Part shown: piece after piece, positions 34,789 through 44,216 of the stretch
Position numbering within the stretch: the stretch's first letter is position 1
Layout: every line of letters begins with the position of its first letter
Assembly: GCA_016209685.1 (NCBI GenBank)
Contig: JACQVQ010000008.1
Coordinates: forward strand, 317,778 to 381,777
Reading direction: 5' to 3'
Source: Planctomycetota bacterium
GTDB taxonomy: Bacteria > Planctomycetota > Brocadiia > Brocadiales > Bathyanammoxibiaceae
Length of the DNA: 64,000 nt
Program-made: the position numbers and the translations under genes
The notes under the pieces: model-generated
Seen by the model: the letters and a program-made list of their open reading frames with translations, nothing else
Databases searched by the model: none
Told to the model about the DNA's origin: nothing

Positions 34789-36333
34789 TTAATTTCGGGT
34801 ATTCTCTATGGCCATCCGAATCTCTTGGGACGTCTTCCCCGTCTTGTCTTCTAAGTGTTTTGTATAGGGATTAAAAACCAATACCTTGTTTTTAGGGTCT
34901 TGACTTATATTGTCCAGTTCCTTGTTGGATATACTTATGGAAATCTTTTCTTGAGCCGTGGATACAGGATACCCCAGGTCCGTAGTTAATTGTATTACCT
35001 CGCCAATGCTATCAGGTTCTTCATAAAAGAGCGATAGGATATACTTGACATTTATTCCCCCCTCCCATATCTGAATGCCACCGCGACTATGTGGAAGATT
35101 TATGGGGGTGTTAATTAGAAAAAGCCTGAAATTCTTGGTCCCGTTTGGAAAGGCCGTTACAACGTCCTCAATATTTGATCTGTGAAGGCAACTGGCTTCC
35201 CTATACATTGCCTCAAGGTTATGGATCTTGTGGATGTTAAGAGACACGATTAGTAGAAGTATCATCCCAGTAACCAGGCCCACACCCACACCTGCGTAAG
35301 GGGACAGGATGCGGTCAACAAGTGCAATGACGGAATACCTGATAACAACAGCAAGAAATATCACCGAAAATGCCGTTGAAAAATACAGATATCTATTTGT
35401 ACAACCAGCCCCATATAAAAGCGGAAGGACAGAGATAATTACCAGTGTTCCAGTAATAACGGCTAGACGTCTGTACGTGGTAGCCTTCCAGATAAACAGT
35501 ATAAAACCTAGATAAAAGACACCGCTTATGTCTTTTCCAGGGCAGACATTGGCAATAGTTATGTAAAGCCCCTTATACATATGCTTGAATAATATTTTGT
35601 GCACGCCAACAACTTTCACGGCATTTAGCCATACAGGCGTCCCCCCGGCTGAAGATGGCACGAAATGCATCCTGAGGGCAAAATAAACAACTCCGATACC
35701 AGCAAGGCAGAGGATTAATTTCCACCGCATCCTGGGTAAGGGATGCGGTCTATAGAACTGGTCCATCGCTACTATAAGGGGAAAAGCGATAATGGCACTC
35801 TCTTTTAGCAGTAAGGCAACAAAGAGGCTGGATAATGAGACGGCCAGATAGACGGGCCTTCTTGTATCCTGGAAATGTAGGAAGGTAACTATGGCCACCA
35901 AACAAAGAAAGGTATAACCATACTCGTAAAAGAGCCCACTGCCAAATAGCAACCCCGCATGGCGGTAAAAGGCGGCGAACATTAACCCGGCCGCCAGGGC
36001 GACAACGCTATCTTTACTGAGCCTGGTTGCAATGTTATATACCAGAAGGGCATTAAGGCTGTGCATAATAAGGGCTAACATATGGTAAGGTACTGGATTG
36101 AGCCCAAATCCAGCGTAAAGGATACGAGAGACGTAGTTGGCCAAGGGACGCCAGAAGAAGGCCTGGGTAATGAAAGTGTGGGTCTCATGTAGACCAGACG
36201 CTATAGTGATGAGACTCGTACTATTAAGACACATGTCTAGTCCCCCACCATAGGCCCACAAGACCGTTAATATTATTATGAGATAATGCGCGCCAGGCGA
36301 CATGAACCGGTGAGTTACACTGTTATGCGTCAC
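34789..36333 (-). CDS. Polytopic membrane protein, glycosyltransferase-like (GT-C type)
   Basis: 514 aa (GTG at 36333; ATG at 36303 is an alternative). About ten hydrophobic helices cover residues 15-390 and a soluble C-terminal domain of about 120 residues follows. The first loop (TFITQAFFWRPLANYVSRILY) and GLNPVPYHMLALIMHSLNALLVY resemble lipid-dependent mannosyltransferase-like proteins of GT-C families. No clear DD/ED catalytic pair is visible in the first loop, so activity is unproven. Codon use is AT-richer than neighbours. Confidence 0.65.
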   Translation of the reverse strand: MTHNSVTHRFMSPGAHYLIIILTVLWAYGGGLDMCLNSTSLITIASGLHETHTFITQAFFWRPLANYVSRILYAGFGLNPVPYHMLALIMHSLNALLVYNIATRLSKDSVVALAAGLMFAAFYRHAGLLFGSGLFYEYGYTFLCLVAIVTFLHFQDTRRPVYLAVSLSSLFVALLLKESAIIAFPLIVAMDQFYRPHPLPRMRWKLILCLAGIGVVYFALRMHFVPSSAGGTPVWLNAVKVVGVHKILFKHMYKGLYITIANVCPGKDISGVFYLGFILFIWKATTYRRLAVITGTLVIISVLPLLYGAGCTNRYLYFSTAFSVIFLAVVIRYSVIALVDRILSPYAGVGVGLVTGMILLLIVSLNIHKIHNLEAMYREASCLHRSNIEDVVTAFPNGTKNFRLFLINTPINLPHSRGGIQIWEGGINVKYILSLFYEEPDSIGEVIQLTTDLGYPVSTAQEKISISISNKELDNISQDPKNKVLVFNPYTKHLEDKTGKTSQEIRMAIENTRN

Positions 36334-36464
36334 AATAAGTATTGCATCCTTTTTTGTCTGTTAGAGACGTTTCCCCAGCATTAAACACCTATCCTTGCTT
36401 TGGGTCAAATCCAGTTTCTCCTGTAAAAACATACAAGGTACAATCGCTTGCCACCTCAGGCGGA

Positions 36465-37622
36465 TTACAACAGGGCCTGGAGCAGGGTTTTGATGCGTTC
36501 TGGGGTATGCTCACTCGTAACCGTTACCCTCAGTCGGCTCGTACCCTCCGGTACAGTCGGTGGGCGGATGGCCGTTACCCAGAGGCCTTTCTCAAAAAGG
36601 GACCTGGAAAGGGCCACTGCCTCCTTAGCATTACCTACTACAATGGGAAATATAGGCGACTCAACCTCTGGTACCTTTAAACCCTTGAACCTTTGAACCT
36701 TTAAACCTTCTTGTAGGCATCGGACGTTCCTCCACAGGGCCTCCCTCCTGGAGGGTTCCTCCTCTATAATCTTTAGTGCCTCCCTGGCCGCCGCACACGC
36801 CGCCATGGGCAAGGCGGTGGTGTAGATGAAGGGTCTTGACCTGTTCTTAAGATACTCTATAAGGGTTTTACTCCCCGCCACAAAGCCCCCAATCCCCCCC
36901 AGGGCCTTGCTCAGGGTGCCCATCTGGACGTCTACCCCTCCCTCCAACCCATAATGCTCAAGCGTACCTTTGCCCTTTTTACCCAGCACCCCAGTCCCAT
37001 GGGCATCGTCCACCATCAATATCGCCTTATGCCTCTTTGCCAGCTCTACAATATGCGGTAAGGGCGCCAGGTCTCCATCCATGCTGAAGACCCCATCGGT
37101 AACTACCAGCCTCTTTCTATACTGGGAGGACCTCCTCAGAACACCCTCAAGCCCCTCCATGTCCTTATGGGCATAAACCCTGAAGTCCGCACCTGAGAGT
37201 CTGCACCCGTCTATCAGACTCGCATGGTTGAGCCTATCGCCTATCACAATATCCCCCTTCCCTACAAGTGCGGTTATGGCACCCACGTTGGCCATATAAC
37301 CCGAGGGGAAGACCAGGGCCGCCTCGGTACCCTTGAATCCGCCTAAGGCGGACTCCAGGGCCTCATGGATGGTCGTATTGCCCGATACCAGCCTGGATGC
37401 CCCCGCCCCCCATCCGTACCGTTCAATGGCCTCCTGGGCCGCCCGCTTTATCCTCGGATGCCCCGCCAGCCCAAGATAATCGTTGGAACAAAAACATAGA
37501 TACTTCTTCCCCCCAATCTTTACAAAAGTCCCCTCCATGCCCTCTACAGAGAGGAGGCTACGATAGAGCCCCGCCTGGTGGAGTTCTTGGAGTTCTTTTT
37601 CTATAAGCTGTAACTTATTCAT
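36465..37622 (-). CDS. bioF: 8-amino-7-oxononanoate synthase or related alpha-oxoamine synthase
   Basis: 385 aa, fold-type I PLP enzyme. The motif order fits: FCSNDYLGLAGHP, WGAGASRLVSGN, FPSGYMANVGA, VDDAHGTGVLG and the PLP lysine K239 in GTLSKALGG. BioF condenses pimeloyl-CoA/ACP with alanine in biotin synthesis; KBL or serine palmitoyltransferase-like activity is possible, since no other bio genes are in the window. Residues about 330-345 (VQRFKGLKVPEVE) are encoded by the TTGAACC 7-bp repeat (36677-36710), and FKGTEAALVF follows a CCGCCTAAGGCGG copy. It follows comM by 12 bp. Confidence 0.85.
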   Translation of the reverse strand: MNKLQLIEKELQELHQAGLYRSLLSVEGMEGTFVKIGGKKYLCFCSNDYLGLAGHPRIKRAAQEAIERYGWGAGASRLVSGNTTIHEALESALGGFKGTEAALVFPSGYMANVGAITALVGKGDIVIGDRLNHASLIDGCRLSGADFRVYAHKDMEGLEGVLRRSSQYRKRLVVTDGVFSMDGDLAPLPHIVELAKRHKAILMVDDAHGTGVLGKKGKGTLEHYGLEGGVDVQMGTLSKALGGIGGFVAGSKTLIEYLKNRSRPFIYTTALPMAACAAAREALKIIEEEPSRREALWRNVRCLQEGLKVQRFKGLKVPEVESPIFPIVVGNAKEAVALSRSLFEKGLWVTAIRPPTVPEGTSRLRVTVTSEHTPERIKTLLQALL

Positions 37623-37634
37623 CTCTCAGCGGAG

Positions 37635-39212
37635 TCACTTCCAGAAAGTCCTATCCAGATTCCTGTACTGTACGGCCTCAGAGACGTGTTCGGTGCGTAT
37701 GTCAGGACTGCCTTCTAAATCGGCAATGGTGCGGGAGAGTTTCAGCACCTTGGTATAGCCCCTGGCCGATAGGCCCATCTCCATCATGGCCTTCTGGAGG
37801 AGGTCCTCCGCCTGGGCATCCAGTGTACAAAACTTCTTTATCAACCTGCCTGACATCTGTGCATTGGCGGTGAGGCCGTGCCCTTGCAGTCTTTCCATCT
37901 GGGTTGCCCTGGCCCCGGAGACCTTCTCCCTTAGCTGGGCAGAGGACTCTCCAGCAGGACTGTGGGCTATATCCCTATGCTCAAGGGCAGGGACTTCTAC
38001 ATGGATGTCAATCCTGTCCAGTAGGGGACCAGATACCTTGGATAGATAGTTTTGAATCTGGTGGGGGGTACAGCGGCACCGTTTTTTGGGATGGGTGTAG
38101 TAGCCGCAGGGGCATGGGTTCATGGCGGCCAGGAGCATAATCCTGGCAGGGTAGGTGGTAGAGCTAGAGGCACGGGAGATGGTTATTTCTCCTGTCTCCA
38201 GGGGCTGGCGGAGGGCCTCCAGTACATTTCGGTTAAATTCAGGTAGTTCATCCAGGAACAGCACCCCGTGGTGGGCAAGGCTGATTTCTCCAGGCTTGGG
38301 GAAAGTACCCCCTCCCACCAGGCCCGCCTCGCTGATGCTGTGATGTGGAGAGCGGAAGGGGCGTGTGGTCACCAGGCATGCGCCTAAGGTGGTAGTGCCA
38401 CTCCCGCCTAAAGCAGATTGACTTAGCAGGCCGCAGACGCTGTATACCTTGGTGGTCTCCAGGGCCTCCTGCAAGTGGAGTTGGGGCAGGAGGGAGGGGA
38501 ATCGCTGTGCCAGCATGGTCTTACCGCCTCCAGGGGGACCAATCATTAAGACGTTGTGTCCCCCTGCGGCCGCCACCAGGAGGGCCCTTTTGGCATGTTC
38601 CTGACCCCGCACCTCCGCTAAGTCCAACTCATAGTGGACGGAATTATTAAAGACCTCCTGGAGGTTGAGCTGGGTGGGGCGGATGGAGAGTTGGCCACTA
38701 AGGAACCCTACGGCCTCGGCGAGACTTTTCACAGGGATAGCCTCTAGCCCCTCCACCACGGCGGCCTCCGGGGCGTTCTCTGCGGGGAGTATCATCCCAC
38801 GGTAACCCTCCTCCTTCGCCTTGAGGGCCATAGATAGACAGCCCTTTACCGGCCTCACCCGGCCATCAAGGGATAGTTCCCCAACGATGAGATATTTTGT
38901 TAGTTTAGGAGACCCTATCTGCCCACTTGCCAGGAGCAGACCAAGGGCCATAGGGAGGTCAAAGGCTGGGCCTTCTTTCTTCAGGTGGGCTGGGGCCAGG
39001 TTGATGGTTACATGGTCGTAAGGGAAGCGGTACTGGCTATTGACCATGGCGGCCTTCACCCTGTCCCGACTCTCCTTTACTGCCTGGTCGGGAAGCCCTA
39101 CCATGACCATGTAGGGAAGAGAACCCCCGGAGACGCAGACCTCTATCTCCAGGATATAGGATTCAATACCATTTACCCCCGAGCTAAAGACCTTTGCCAG
39201 CTTGGTTTCCAT
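37635..39212 (-). CDS. comM: ComM/YifB-family Mg-chelatase-like AAA+ ATPase
   Basis: 525 aa, full length. The N-terminal ChlI-like/Lon-protease-like domain covers 1-170. The AAA+ module has Walker A GPPGGGKT (225-232) and Walker B LFLDELPEF, and a Zn-like CPCGYYTHPKKRCRC lies in the chelatase insert. The C-terminal lid has ARGYTKVLKLSRTIADL. ComM-type helicases drive branch migration during uptake of foreign DNA. A degenerate palindrome lies in the codons near SQSALGGSGTTTLG. It forms an operon with bioF. Confidence 0.95.
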   Translation of the reverse strand: METKLAKVFSSGVNGIESYILEIEVCVSGGSLPYMVMVGLPDQAVKESRDRVKAAMVNSQYRFPYDHVTINLAPAHLKKEGPAFDLPMALGLLLASGQIGSPKLTKYLIVGELSLDGRVRPVKGCLSMALKAKEEGYRGMILPAENAPEAAVVEGLEAIPVKSLAEAVGFLSGQLSIRPTQLNLQEVFNNSVHYELDLAEVRGQEHAKRALLVAAAGGHNVLMIGPPGGGKTMLAQRFPSLLPQLHLQEALETTKVYSVCGLLSQSALGGSGTTTLGACLVTTRPFRSPHHSISEAGLVGGGTFPKPGEISLAHHGVLFLDELPEFNRNVLEALRQPLETGEITISRASSSTTYPARIMLLAAMNPCPCGYYTHPKKRCRCTPHQIQNYLSKVSGPLLDRIDIHVEVPALEHRDIAHSPAGESSAQLREKVSGARATQMERLQGHGLTANAQMSGRLIKKFCTLDAQAEDLLQKAMMEMGLSARGYTKVLKLSRTIADLEGSPDIRTEHVSEAVQYRNLDRTFWK

Positions 39213-39288
39213 TTCTTAGAGTATCTTTTCACAAGATATACCCCTCTTTCAGATATTTTGCAAGCCGAAAGATGCGTACTAATTAAAA

Positions 39289-39421
39289 TGAGACCTCTGC
39301 AAAAGCCCACTCGCTTGTCATTCTGAGGGAGCGGAGCGACCGAAGAATCTCCCAAAAGACTAGATTCTTCGCTTCGCTCAGAATGACAAACAGTGCTGTG
39401 GTGACTTTTGCAAAGGTCTCA
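39289..39421. mobile_element. MITE-like inverted-repeat element, copy 3
   Basis: The ends are TGAGACCTCTGCAAAAG and CTTTTGCAAAGGTCTCA, with interior arms as in copy 1 and the same orientation. It is flanked by TAAAA on both sides, a likely 5-bp target duplication. It sits between comM (divergent) and a small membrane-protein gene. Confidence 0.88.
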
Positions 39422-39445
39422 TAAAATATGTATACAGGGCGGTGC

Positions 39446-39475
39446 TTGACCCACAGCCGTGATAGTGTATATAAT
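39446..39475 (+). promoter_or_regulatory. Sigma-70 promoter for the 64-aa protein
   Basis: TTGACC (39446-39451) and a perfect TATAAT (39470-39475) are 18 bp apart. It ends 28 bp before the small ORF, just outside the MITE. Confidence 0.6.
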
Positions 39476-39503
39476 ATTTTGACTTCAAATAGGACAATAG
39501 CAA

Positions 39504-39698
39504 ATGGACTGGCTTTATATCTTATTCTTAATCCTGACCTTTGCCCTTATAGTTATAACCGTCAAGAGGTATTGGAAGGGTTGGCCAACCCGGCTGGAAG
39601 GCAAGCTGGAGAGACTGGATAAAAGGTTGGTAGATTCATGCCCCCTTGTCCTGTTGGAAAGTGGTCTTAGCCACGAGGAAAAAGAGGCGCCTGGCTAA
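39504..39698 (+). CDS. Small single-pass membrane protein
   Basis: 64 aa. Residues 2-20 (DWLYILFLILTFALIVITV) form one helix followed by a basic stretch and an amphipathic tail. A consensus promoter ends 28 bp upstream, giving support beyond the frame itself. The Shine-Dalgarno is weak (AGGA, 39490s). No family is recognised. It lies between MITE copy 3 and another MITE fragment (39731-39768). Confidence 0.5.
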   Translation: MDWLYILFLILTFALIVITVKRYWKGWPTRLEGKLERLDKRLVDSCPLVLLESGLSHEEKEAPG

Positions 39699-39772
39699 AG
39701 GGTAAGTATCTTCTTGTACTGGCTAAGACCCCCGAAAAACTCGCATCAACACTATCCGTCATTCTGATTTGC

Positions 39773-40606
39773 CTAAGGAGAGTCGGGCTTTGTCTCGGGA
39801 AGGGATTCCTCCTTGGCGGGTGGGGCCTCCTGACCGGGTTTTTTCTCGTGAAGGGCAGGTTTTTTGGAGACTTTTACCTTGGCCGGTTTTAACACCCTGT
39901 CGTGGAGGATAAAACCAGGTTCAAGCGTCTCCAGGACGGTGTGGTGGGGCAATTGGGCATCTTCTTCCTCCAGGAATGCCTCATGGAATTCTGGGTTGAA
40001 AGGTTGTCCCACCGTGCCTTCAACGTTCTTTACTCCCGTCCCTTCCAACGCCTTGAGGAACTCATTCTGGATGAGTTGGAGGCCGTCAAGGAATTTTCTC
40101 AGGCTCTCAGAGTGAGTCCCTCTTTCACCTGCGGCGCTACTGCCTGCCGACTTTATGGCCCTGGAGAGGTGGTCCATGGCAGGAATAAGGGCCTTGACCA
40201 GGTCCTGTGTGGCGTAGCGTCCCATAGACTCTAACTCCCGCTTCATTCTTTTCTGGTAGTTAGAGAAGTCGGCCTTGGTACGCAGGAGGACGTTCAGATA
40301 CTCGTCCCTCTCCTCCACCTTCTTTTTCAGTTCCGCAAACTCCTTCTCAGTAAGCTCTACCCCCTTTTCTGTGGGAGGCCCTGCTTCAGGCGAAGGGACG
40401 GCCTCTGTGTCGCCTTCTTCTGCCTCGCCCCGTACCTGATTGGTACCGGGATTGCCCGGGGCAGGGCTTGTGCCTCCTGGTCCACCGGAGGCGGATTCTT
40501 CTTTTTTGCCTCTGGTGCTATCGCCAGATTCCCCCTTAACGCCTAAGGCGGATTTAGGGTCAAGGCCTTGGCCTCGCTCACTATGGGCTTTTTCCTTCTC
40601 TTTCAT
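39773..40606 (-). CDS. grpE: Nucleotide exchange factor GrpE
   Basis: 277 aa from the ATG at 40606, which overlaps the dnaJ stop as TAATG. A disordered N-terminal region of about 75 residues (Gly/Glu/Pro-rich) precedes the coiled coil (LTEKEFAELKKKVEERDEYL) and the GrpE signature (FSNYQKRMKRELESMGRYA, VGQPFNPEFHEAF, PGFILHDRVLKPAKVKVSK). It releases ADP from DnaK. The tail has a CCGCCT-type repeat at about codons 18-22 and the last codons abut a truncated MITE fragment. dnaK itself is not in the window. Confidence 0.94.
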   Translation of the reverse strand: MKEKEKAHSERGQGLDPKSALGVKGESGDSTRGKKEESASGGPGGTSPAPGNPGTNQVRGEAEEGDTEAVPSPEAGPPTEKGVELTEKEFAELKKKVEERDEYLNVLLRTKADFSNYQKRMKRELESMGRYATQDLVKALIPAMDHLSRAIKSAGSSAAGERGTHSESLRKFLDGLQLIQNEFLKALEGTGVKNVEGTVGQPFNPEFHEAFLEEEDAQLPHHTVLETLEPGFILHDRVLKPAKVKVSKKPALHEKKPGQEAPPAKEESLPETKPDSP

Positions 40607-41730
40607 TATCCAAAATACTCCTTTACCCTCTGCCAGAAATTCTTCCACTTGGGGTTCTGGTTCTTGTTTTCAAGCTCGGCAAACTCCCTCAGCAGTTCCT
40701 CTTGACGTGCGGTGAGCCTTGTGGGCACCTCCACTACTATCCTTACCAGCAGGTCTCCCTTGCCCCAACTCTGCATGGACGGGAGACCTTCTCCTTTGAG
40801 GGTTATTACGTCACCGTTCTGGGTCCCACGGGGTATCCTCAGTTTAGCAGTAGCCCCTCTCAGGGTAGGCATATCCAGTTCATAACCCAGGGCGGCCTGG
40901 GTAAGACTTATGGGGAGTTCGCAGATAAGGTGAATGCCTTCCCTTTGAAAGAGGGGATGCGGTCTTACGTGGATGTCACAATACAAATCGCCCCTGGGCG
41001 CCCCGTTCTCCCCTGGTTCTCCCTGGCCTGCCACGCGGAGTCTCACGCCGTCCTCTATCCCAGGGGGTACCTGTACGGCAACCTGGGCCCTTTTTGCAAT
41101 ACGTCCCTGACCGTTACACCTGTAACAAGGTGATTCAATCACCTTGCCGTGGCCACCGCATTTAGGACAGGTACTGCGGAAGGTAAAAAAGCCCTGTGTC
41201 TGCTGGGTCTCGCCCTTCCCCCGACAATGAGAACAGGTGGTGGGTGAGGTGCCTGGCTTGAGGCCAGAACCGCCGCACACGTCACAATACTCCCGGCGGT
41301 TGAGGTTTATGGTCTTTTCTACGCCGGTGGCTACTTCTCTAAGGTCTATGTCTATGTCCACCCTGAGACTTGGCCCCTTACGTGCTGCCCTGCGGCGAGT
41401 GCGGGCGCCGAAAAACTCTTCAAAGATACTTCCACCAAAGATATCGCTAAAGTGTTCAAAGATATCATCAAAGTTGGTGAACCCATGGACATCGTACCCC
41501 TTGAGGCCCTCTCGCCCGTACGTATCGTACCTCTGTTTCTTCTCCGGGTCGCCTAACACCTCATAGGCCTCGGCGGCCTTCTTGAAGTATTCTTCTGCCT
41601 CCTTGTTCCCCGGATTCCTGTCGGGGTGATACTTGAGGGCCATCTTACGATAGGCCTTCTTTATGTCTTCATGGGAGGCATTACGGTCTACTTCCAGTAT
41701 GCTGTAGTAATCTTTATCTTCCCAAGCCAT
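40606..41730 (-). CDS. dnaJ: Chaperone DnaJ
   Basis: 374 aa from the ATG at 41730; the frame is open 24 codons further but the J-domain starts here ([14 protein letters not shown]). It has HPD at 35-37, a Gly/Phe-rich linker, four CxxCxGxG zinc repeats ([32 protein letters not shown]) and the C-terminal substrate domains. It delivers clients to DnaK. The downstream grpE is translationally coupled. The preceding promoter is of the housekeeping type; no CIRCE element is seen. Confidence 0.96.
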   Translation of the reverse strand: MAWEDKDYYSILEVDRNASHEDIKKAYRKMALKYHPDRNPGNKEAEEYFKKAAEAYEVLGDPEKKQRYDTYGREGLKGYDVHGFTNFDDIFEHFSDIFGGSIFEEFFGARTRRRAARKGPSLRVDIDIDLREVATGVEKTINLNRREYCDVCGGSGLKPGTSPTTCSHCRGKGETQQTQGFFTFRSTCPKCGGHGKVIESPCYRCNGQGRIAKRAQVAVQVPPGIEDGVRLRVAGQGEPGENGAPRGDLYCDIHVRPHPLFQREGIHLICELPISLTQAALGYELDMPTLRGATAKLRIPRGTQNGDVITLKGEGLPSMQSWGKGDLLVRIVVEVPTRLTARQEELLREFAELENKNQNPKWKNFWQRVKEYFG

Positions 41731-41819
41731 GGACTTCTCTAGTTGAGGTGAATAATGTGGATTGTATGGGCTTGATTGATCAAACCCCCACTTAAGACAC
41801 ACTTCTTCTTACTAAAAAA

Positions 41820-41848
41820 ATTATAGTGCTAGTACATGTAAAATTCAA
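41820..41848 (-). promoter_or_regulatory. Promoter for dnaJ-grpE
   Basis: On the minus strand TTGAAT (41848-41843) and TATAAT (41825-41820) are 17 bp apart, about 90 bp upstream of dnaJ. An inverted 7-bp-repeat array (41872-41937; CAGGGGT and CCCTGAT units) lies just beyond. Confidence 0.55.
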
Positions 41849-41937
41849 GGAATAAGGCCGGGGGAAGAGACAGGGGTCAGGGGCTAGGGACCAGGGATTA
41901 GGGAAAAAGATTGCTGTCCCCTGATCCCTGCCTTGTG

Positions 41938-43821
41938 TCATTTCCCTATCAGAAATTTTCTTAGGTCAGCAGGGTGTGCCAGGGGTGGGGAACACGCACC
42001 TTCCTTGCAGACGTAGGCCACAGCGGATTCTTGCTGGGGGAAGGTGAGTTGACCGATTTTGAGGGGGTCAGTGGCAGGGTCCAGCACCCGTACTATCTTC
42101 CATGCGAGGGATGCCTCAAGACCTTTCCCATGTGGGGAGACTCTGGCGGAAGACGGCGTCTTCAGGGCCTCTTGGTGCAAGGCCAGGGTGTCAGCATCTG
42201 ATTCCCTGCCCACGATAAATATACGGACGGGGTATGTAAGATACTCCCTCACGGCCAGGGCGAAGGTGGCCGCCTGGAGGGAGTAGTCCTCGTAGGTATC
42301 CAGGAAGGTCCTCAGGGCGTTTAATGCCTCTTTTTTATATCTCTCCTGACCGGTGAGGTAGGATAGCCTGATTAGTGCCCTCGCCGCCGCAGAGTTCTCC
42401 AGGAAGGGTTTCTCCCTGGAGGAGAGGCCTTCAATAGAGGTGACCTCTTCCGAGACGTCGAAAAAGCCTCCACCGGTACTGTCTCCAAGGGCAGTGATTG
42501 TGTAGTCTATCAGGTCAGTGGCCCATTGGAGGTACTCCCTCTTAGCGGTGGTCTGGTAGGCGGTCAGGAGGGCCTCCACTGTGTACACCTGGTCTGTCAG
42601 GAGGCCACCCAGCCCTCTGTCGGGAGTGGTACTGCCACCCTCCCCAATGACTGTGTAGTGGCGCATCCCATGGCCTTTCTTGTAGGCCCTCTCTTTCAAG
42701 AAGTTCAGGGTTCTGGTGGCCTTTTCCAGTCCGCCTGAGGCGGATTTATGGCCCAGGGATTGGTGGGCCAGGAGGTACTGGGAGATTATCTGCCCGTTCC
42801 AATTGGTATATATGCACTCGTCTACCACGGGGGGGATAGCCTTACCCCTTTCCTGGGCGTCCAGGCGGTAGTATTCTTCGTCTGCATCCTGGCTGCCATA
42901 GAAGCCGCCGTCAGGGGCGTAGAGGCGTGTACCTGTGTAATGGAGGATGCCTTCTGCTATAACACGGTACGACTCGTTCCCGGTGGCTTGATAGCCCAGG
43001 AGGTAATCCTTTAGTAGGCCGGCATTGCCCTCCAGCATCTTTTCGTAATGGGGGACTGTCCAATTGGCCTTGGTGCAGTAGCGGAAGAAGCCCTTCTCTA
43101 CGGCATCCCATAGTTCGCCCCTCATCATACCGTCAAGGCTCTTTTGGGCCATTTCCAATCCGTCTAAGACGTTTGTCTCCCCTGCAGGCGGATTAAAGAG
43201 GGATTCTTTTATCAGGAATTCAATTACCTCTGGTTGTGGGAATTTTGGCTCCGTGCCAAAACCCCCATGGATGGGGTCAAAGGATTTCTTGATGGAGTTG
43301 AAGACCTTCTTGGGGATTTCTTCCGTTAGCCCTTCTTTTGGTAGACATCGTCTCTCCCTTTCAATGCCCCTTTCTATCTTGTAGCGGGCCATCCTTGCGT
43401 AGAGTTCGTCTTTGTTGTGTCTGTAATGTTCCGAGACCCGATTGGCAAGGGACCTAAAGTCCTCCGGGTACATATAAGTCCCTGCGACAATAATGTCTCT
43501 CCTTGGTGTGAGGAAGGCGCTGGTAGGCCAGCCTCCAGCCAGGTAGCGGCCCTGGATGTGCGGGTTTTTATCTGCATCCACCCTGATGCAGATGAAATCC
43601 CGGTTGAGGGTTTCTATGACCTGGGGGTCAGACAGCGTAGTTTCGTCAAAGACATGACACCAGTGACACCATACGGCACTGAGGCTCAGATAGACGGGTT
43701 TATCTCCCTTTTGGGCCTGTTGGAAGGCCTCTTCATTCCACTCCCTCCAATGGATGAGGTGGGCGTTATTTGGTCTGGGTGAGAATCTGAAGGTCTGAGG
43801 CACAAACTCAGGATATACCAC
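41938..43821 (-). CDS. DUF255/YyaL-type thioredoxin-like protein
   Basis: 627 aa. The N-terminal thioredoxin-like domain has SLSAVWCHWCHVFDETTL (Cys at about 52 and 55) and a long alpha/alpha-barrel region follows, as in YyaL/Spermatogenesis-associated protein 20 relatives. Family function is uncertain (redox or sugar-epimerase-like barrel). In-frame palindromes appear at 42730-42745 (SASGGLEKA) and 42615-42630 (GGSTTPDRG). A typical relative is slightly longer; no frame break is seen. The upstream region is repeat-rich. Confidence 0.88.
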   Translation of the reverse strand: MVYPEFVPQTFRFSPRPNNAHLIHWREWNEEAFQQAQKGDKPVYLSLSAVWCHWCHVFDETTLSDPQVIETLNRDFICIRVDADKNPHIQGRYLAGGWPTSAFLTPRRDIIVAGTYMYPEDFRSLANRVSEHYRHNKDELYARMARYKIERGIERERRCLPKEGLTEEIPKKVFNSIKKSFDPIHGGFGTEPKFPQPEVIEFLIKESLFNPPAGETNVLDGLEMAQKSLDGMMRGELWDAVEKGFFRYCTKANWTVPHYEKMLEGNAGLLKDYLLGYQATGNESYRVIAEGILHYTGTRLYAPDGGFYGSQDADEEYYRLDAQERGKAIPPVVDECIYTNWNGQIISQYLLAHQSLGHKSASGGLEKATRTLNFLKERAYKKGHGMRHYTVIGEGGSTTPDRGLGGLLTDQVYTVEALLTAYQTTAKREYLQWATDLIDYTITALGDSTGGGFFDVSEEVTSIEGLSSREKPFLENSAAARALIRLSYLTGQERYKKEALNALRTFLDTYEDYSLQAATFALAVREYLTYPVRIFIVGRESDADTLALHQEALKTPSSARVSPHGKGLEASLAWKIVRVLDPATDPLKIGQLTFPQQESAVAYVCKEGACSPPLAHPADLRKFLIGK

Positions 43822-44166
43822 ACTGTAGTGCCTTGCAAGTAGAATCCTACGTAAATTGTAGGGGCATTCAATTGAACGCCCCTACAAGAATATTGTATTG
43901 TCAAAAGGCATAAGTAGCACTGTGTAAGGGGGGAGTCCCCCCTTGCCCCCCCATCAAACATGTTCCGAACCCTGTCACCCTGAGCGGAGTGAAAGGTCTA
44001 GGTGTTAGGGTTTTGGGACTAGGGAGATTCTTCGCTTCCCCTTCGCTACGCTCAGGGCTTTGGCTTACTCAGAATGACACTTTAAGAACAACATTTCCTC
44101 TGAGAGGGTGGTAAGGGGGCGAAGCCCCTTAGATCAATAAAAAACAGAGACACTAAAATTTTTTCC
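43822..44166. other. Repeat-rich intergenic region ahead of the mer operon
   Basis: It contains a 28-bp GTAGGGGC...GCCCCTAC palindrome (43858-43885), a low-complexity G/C run (43925-43955) and a degraded MITE (43975-44083). GGGGCGAAGCCCC (44118-44130) forms one more short hairpin. No ORF is convincing. Confidence 0.65.
43975..44083. mobile_element. Degraded MITE-like element
   Basis: The core arms CTGTCACCCTGAGCGGAGTG and GATTCTTCGCTT...CTCAGAATGACA match the 132-bp family, but the ends are lost and the centre is rearranged. It lies upstream of both the DUF255 gene and merR. Confidence 0.55.
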
Positions 44167-44198
44167 TTGACATTCCAGTATACTGGAATGTTTATACT
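44167..44198 (+). promoter_or_regulatory. MerR-type promoter/operator 1 (merR)
   Basis: TTGACA (44167-44172) and TATACT (44193-44198) are 20 bp apart, the over-long spacer characteristic of MerR-activated promoters. The spacer holds a perfect palindrome ATTCCAGTATACTGGAAT. It suggests autoregulation of merR. Confidence 0.85.
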
Positions 44199-44216
44199 TA
44201 GTATGGAGATAGGGAG

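Noticed and set aside
41731-41802. 24-residue extension of DnaJ
   Set aside because: It is not J-domain sequence; the family start is at 41730.
41731-41850. CIRCE operator for dnaJ-grpE
   Set aside because: TAGCACT occurs once near the -10 but the inverted partner at the required spacing is missing.
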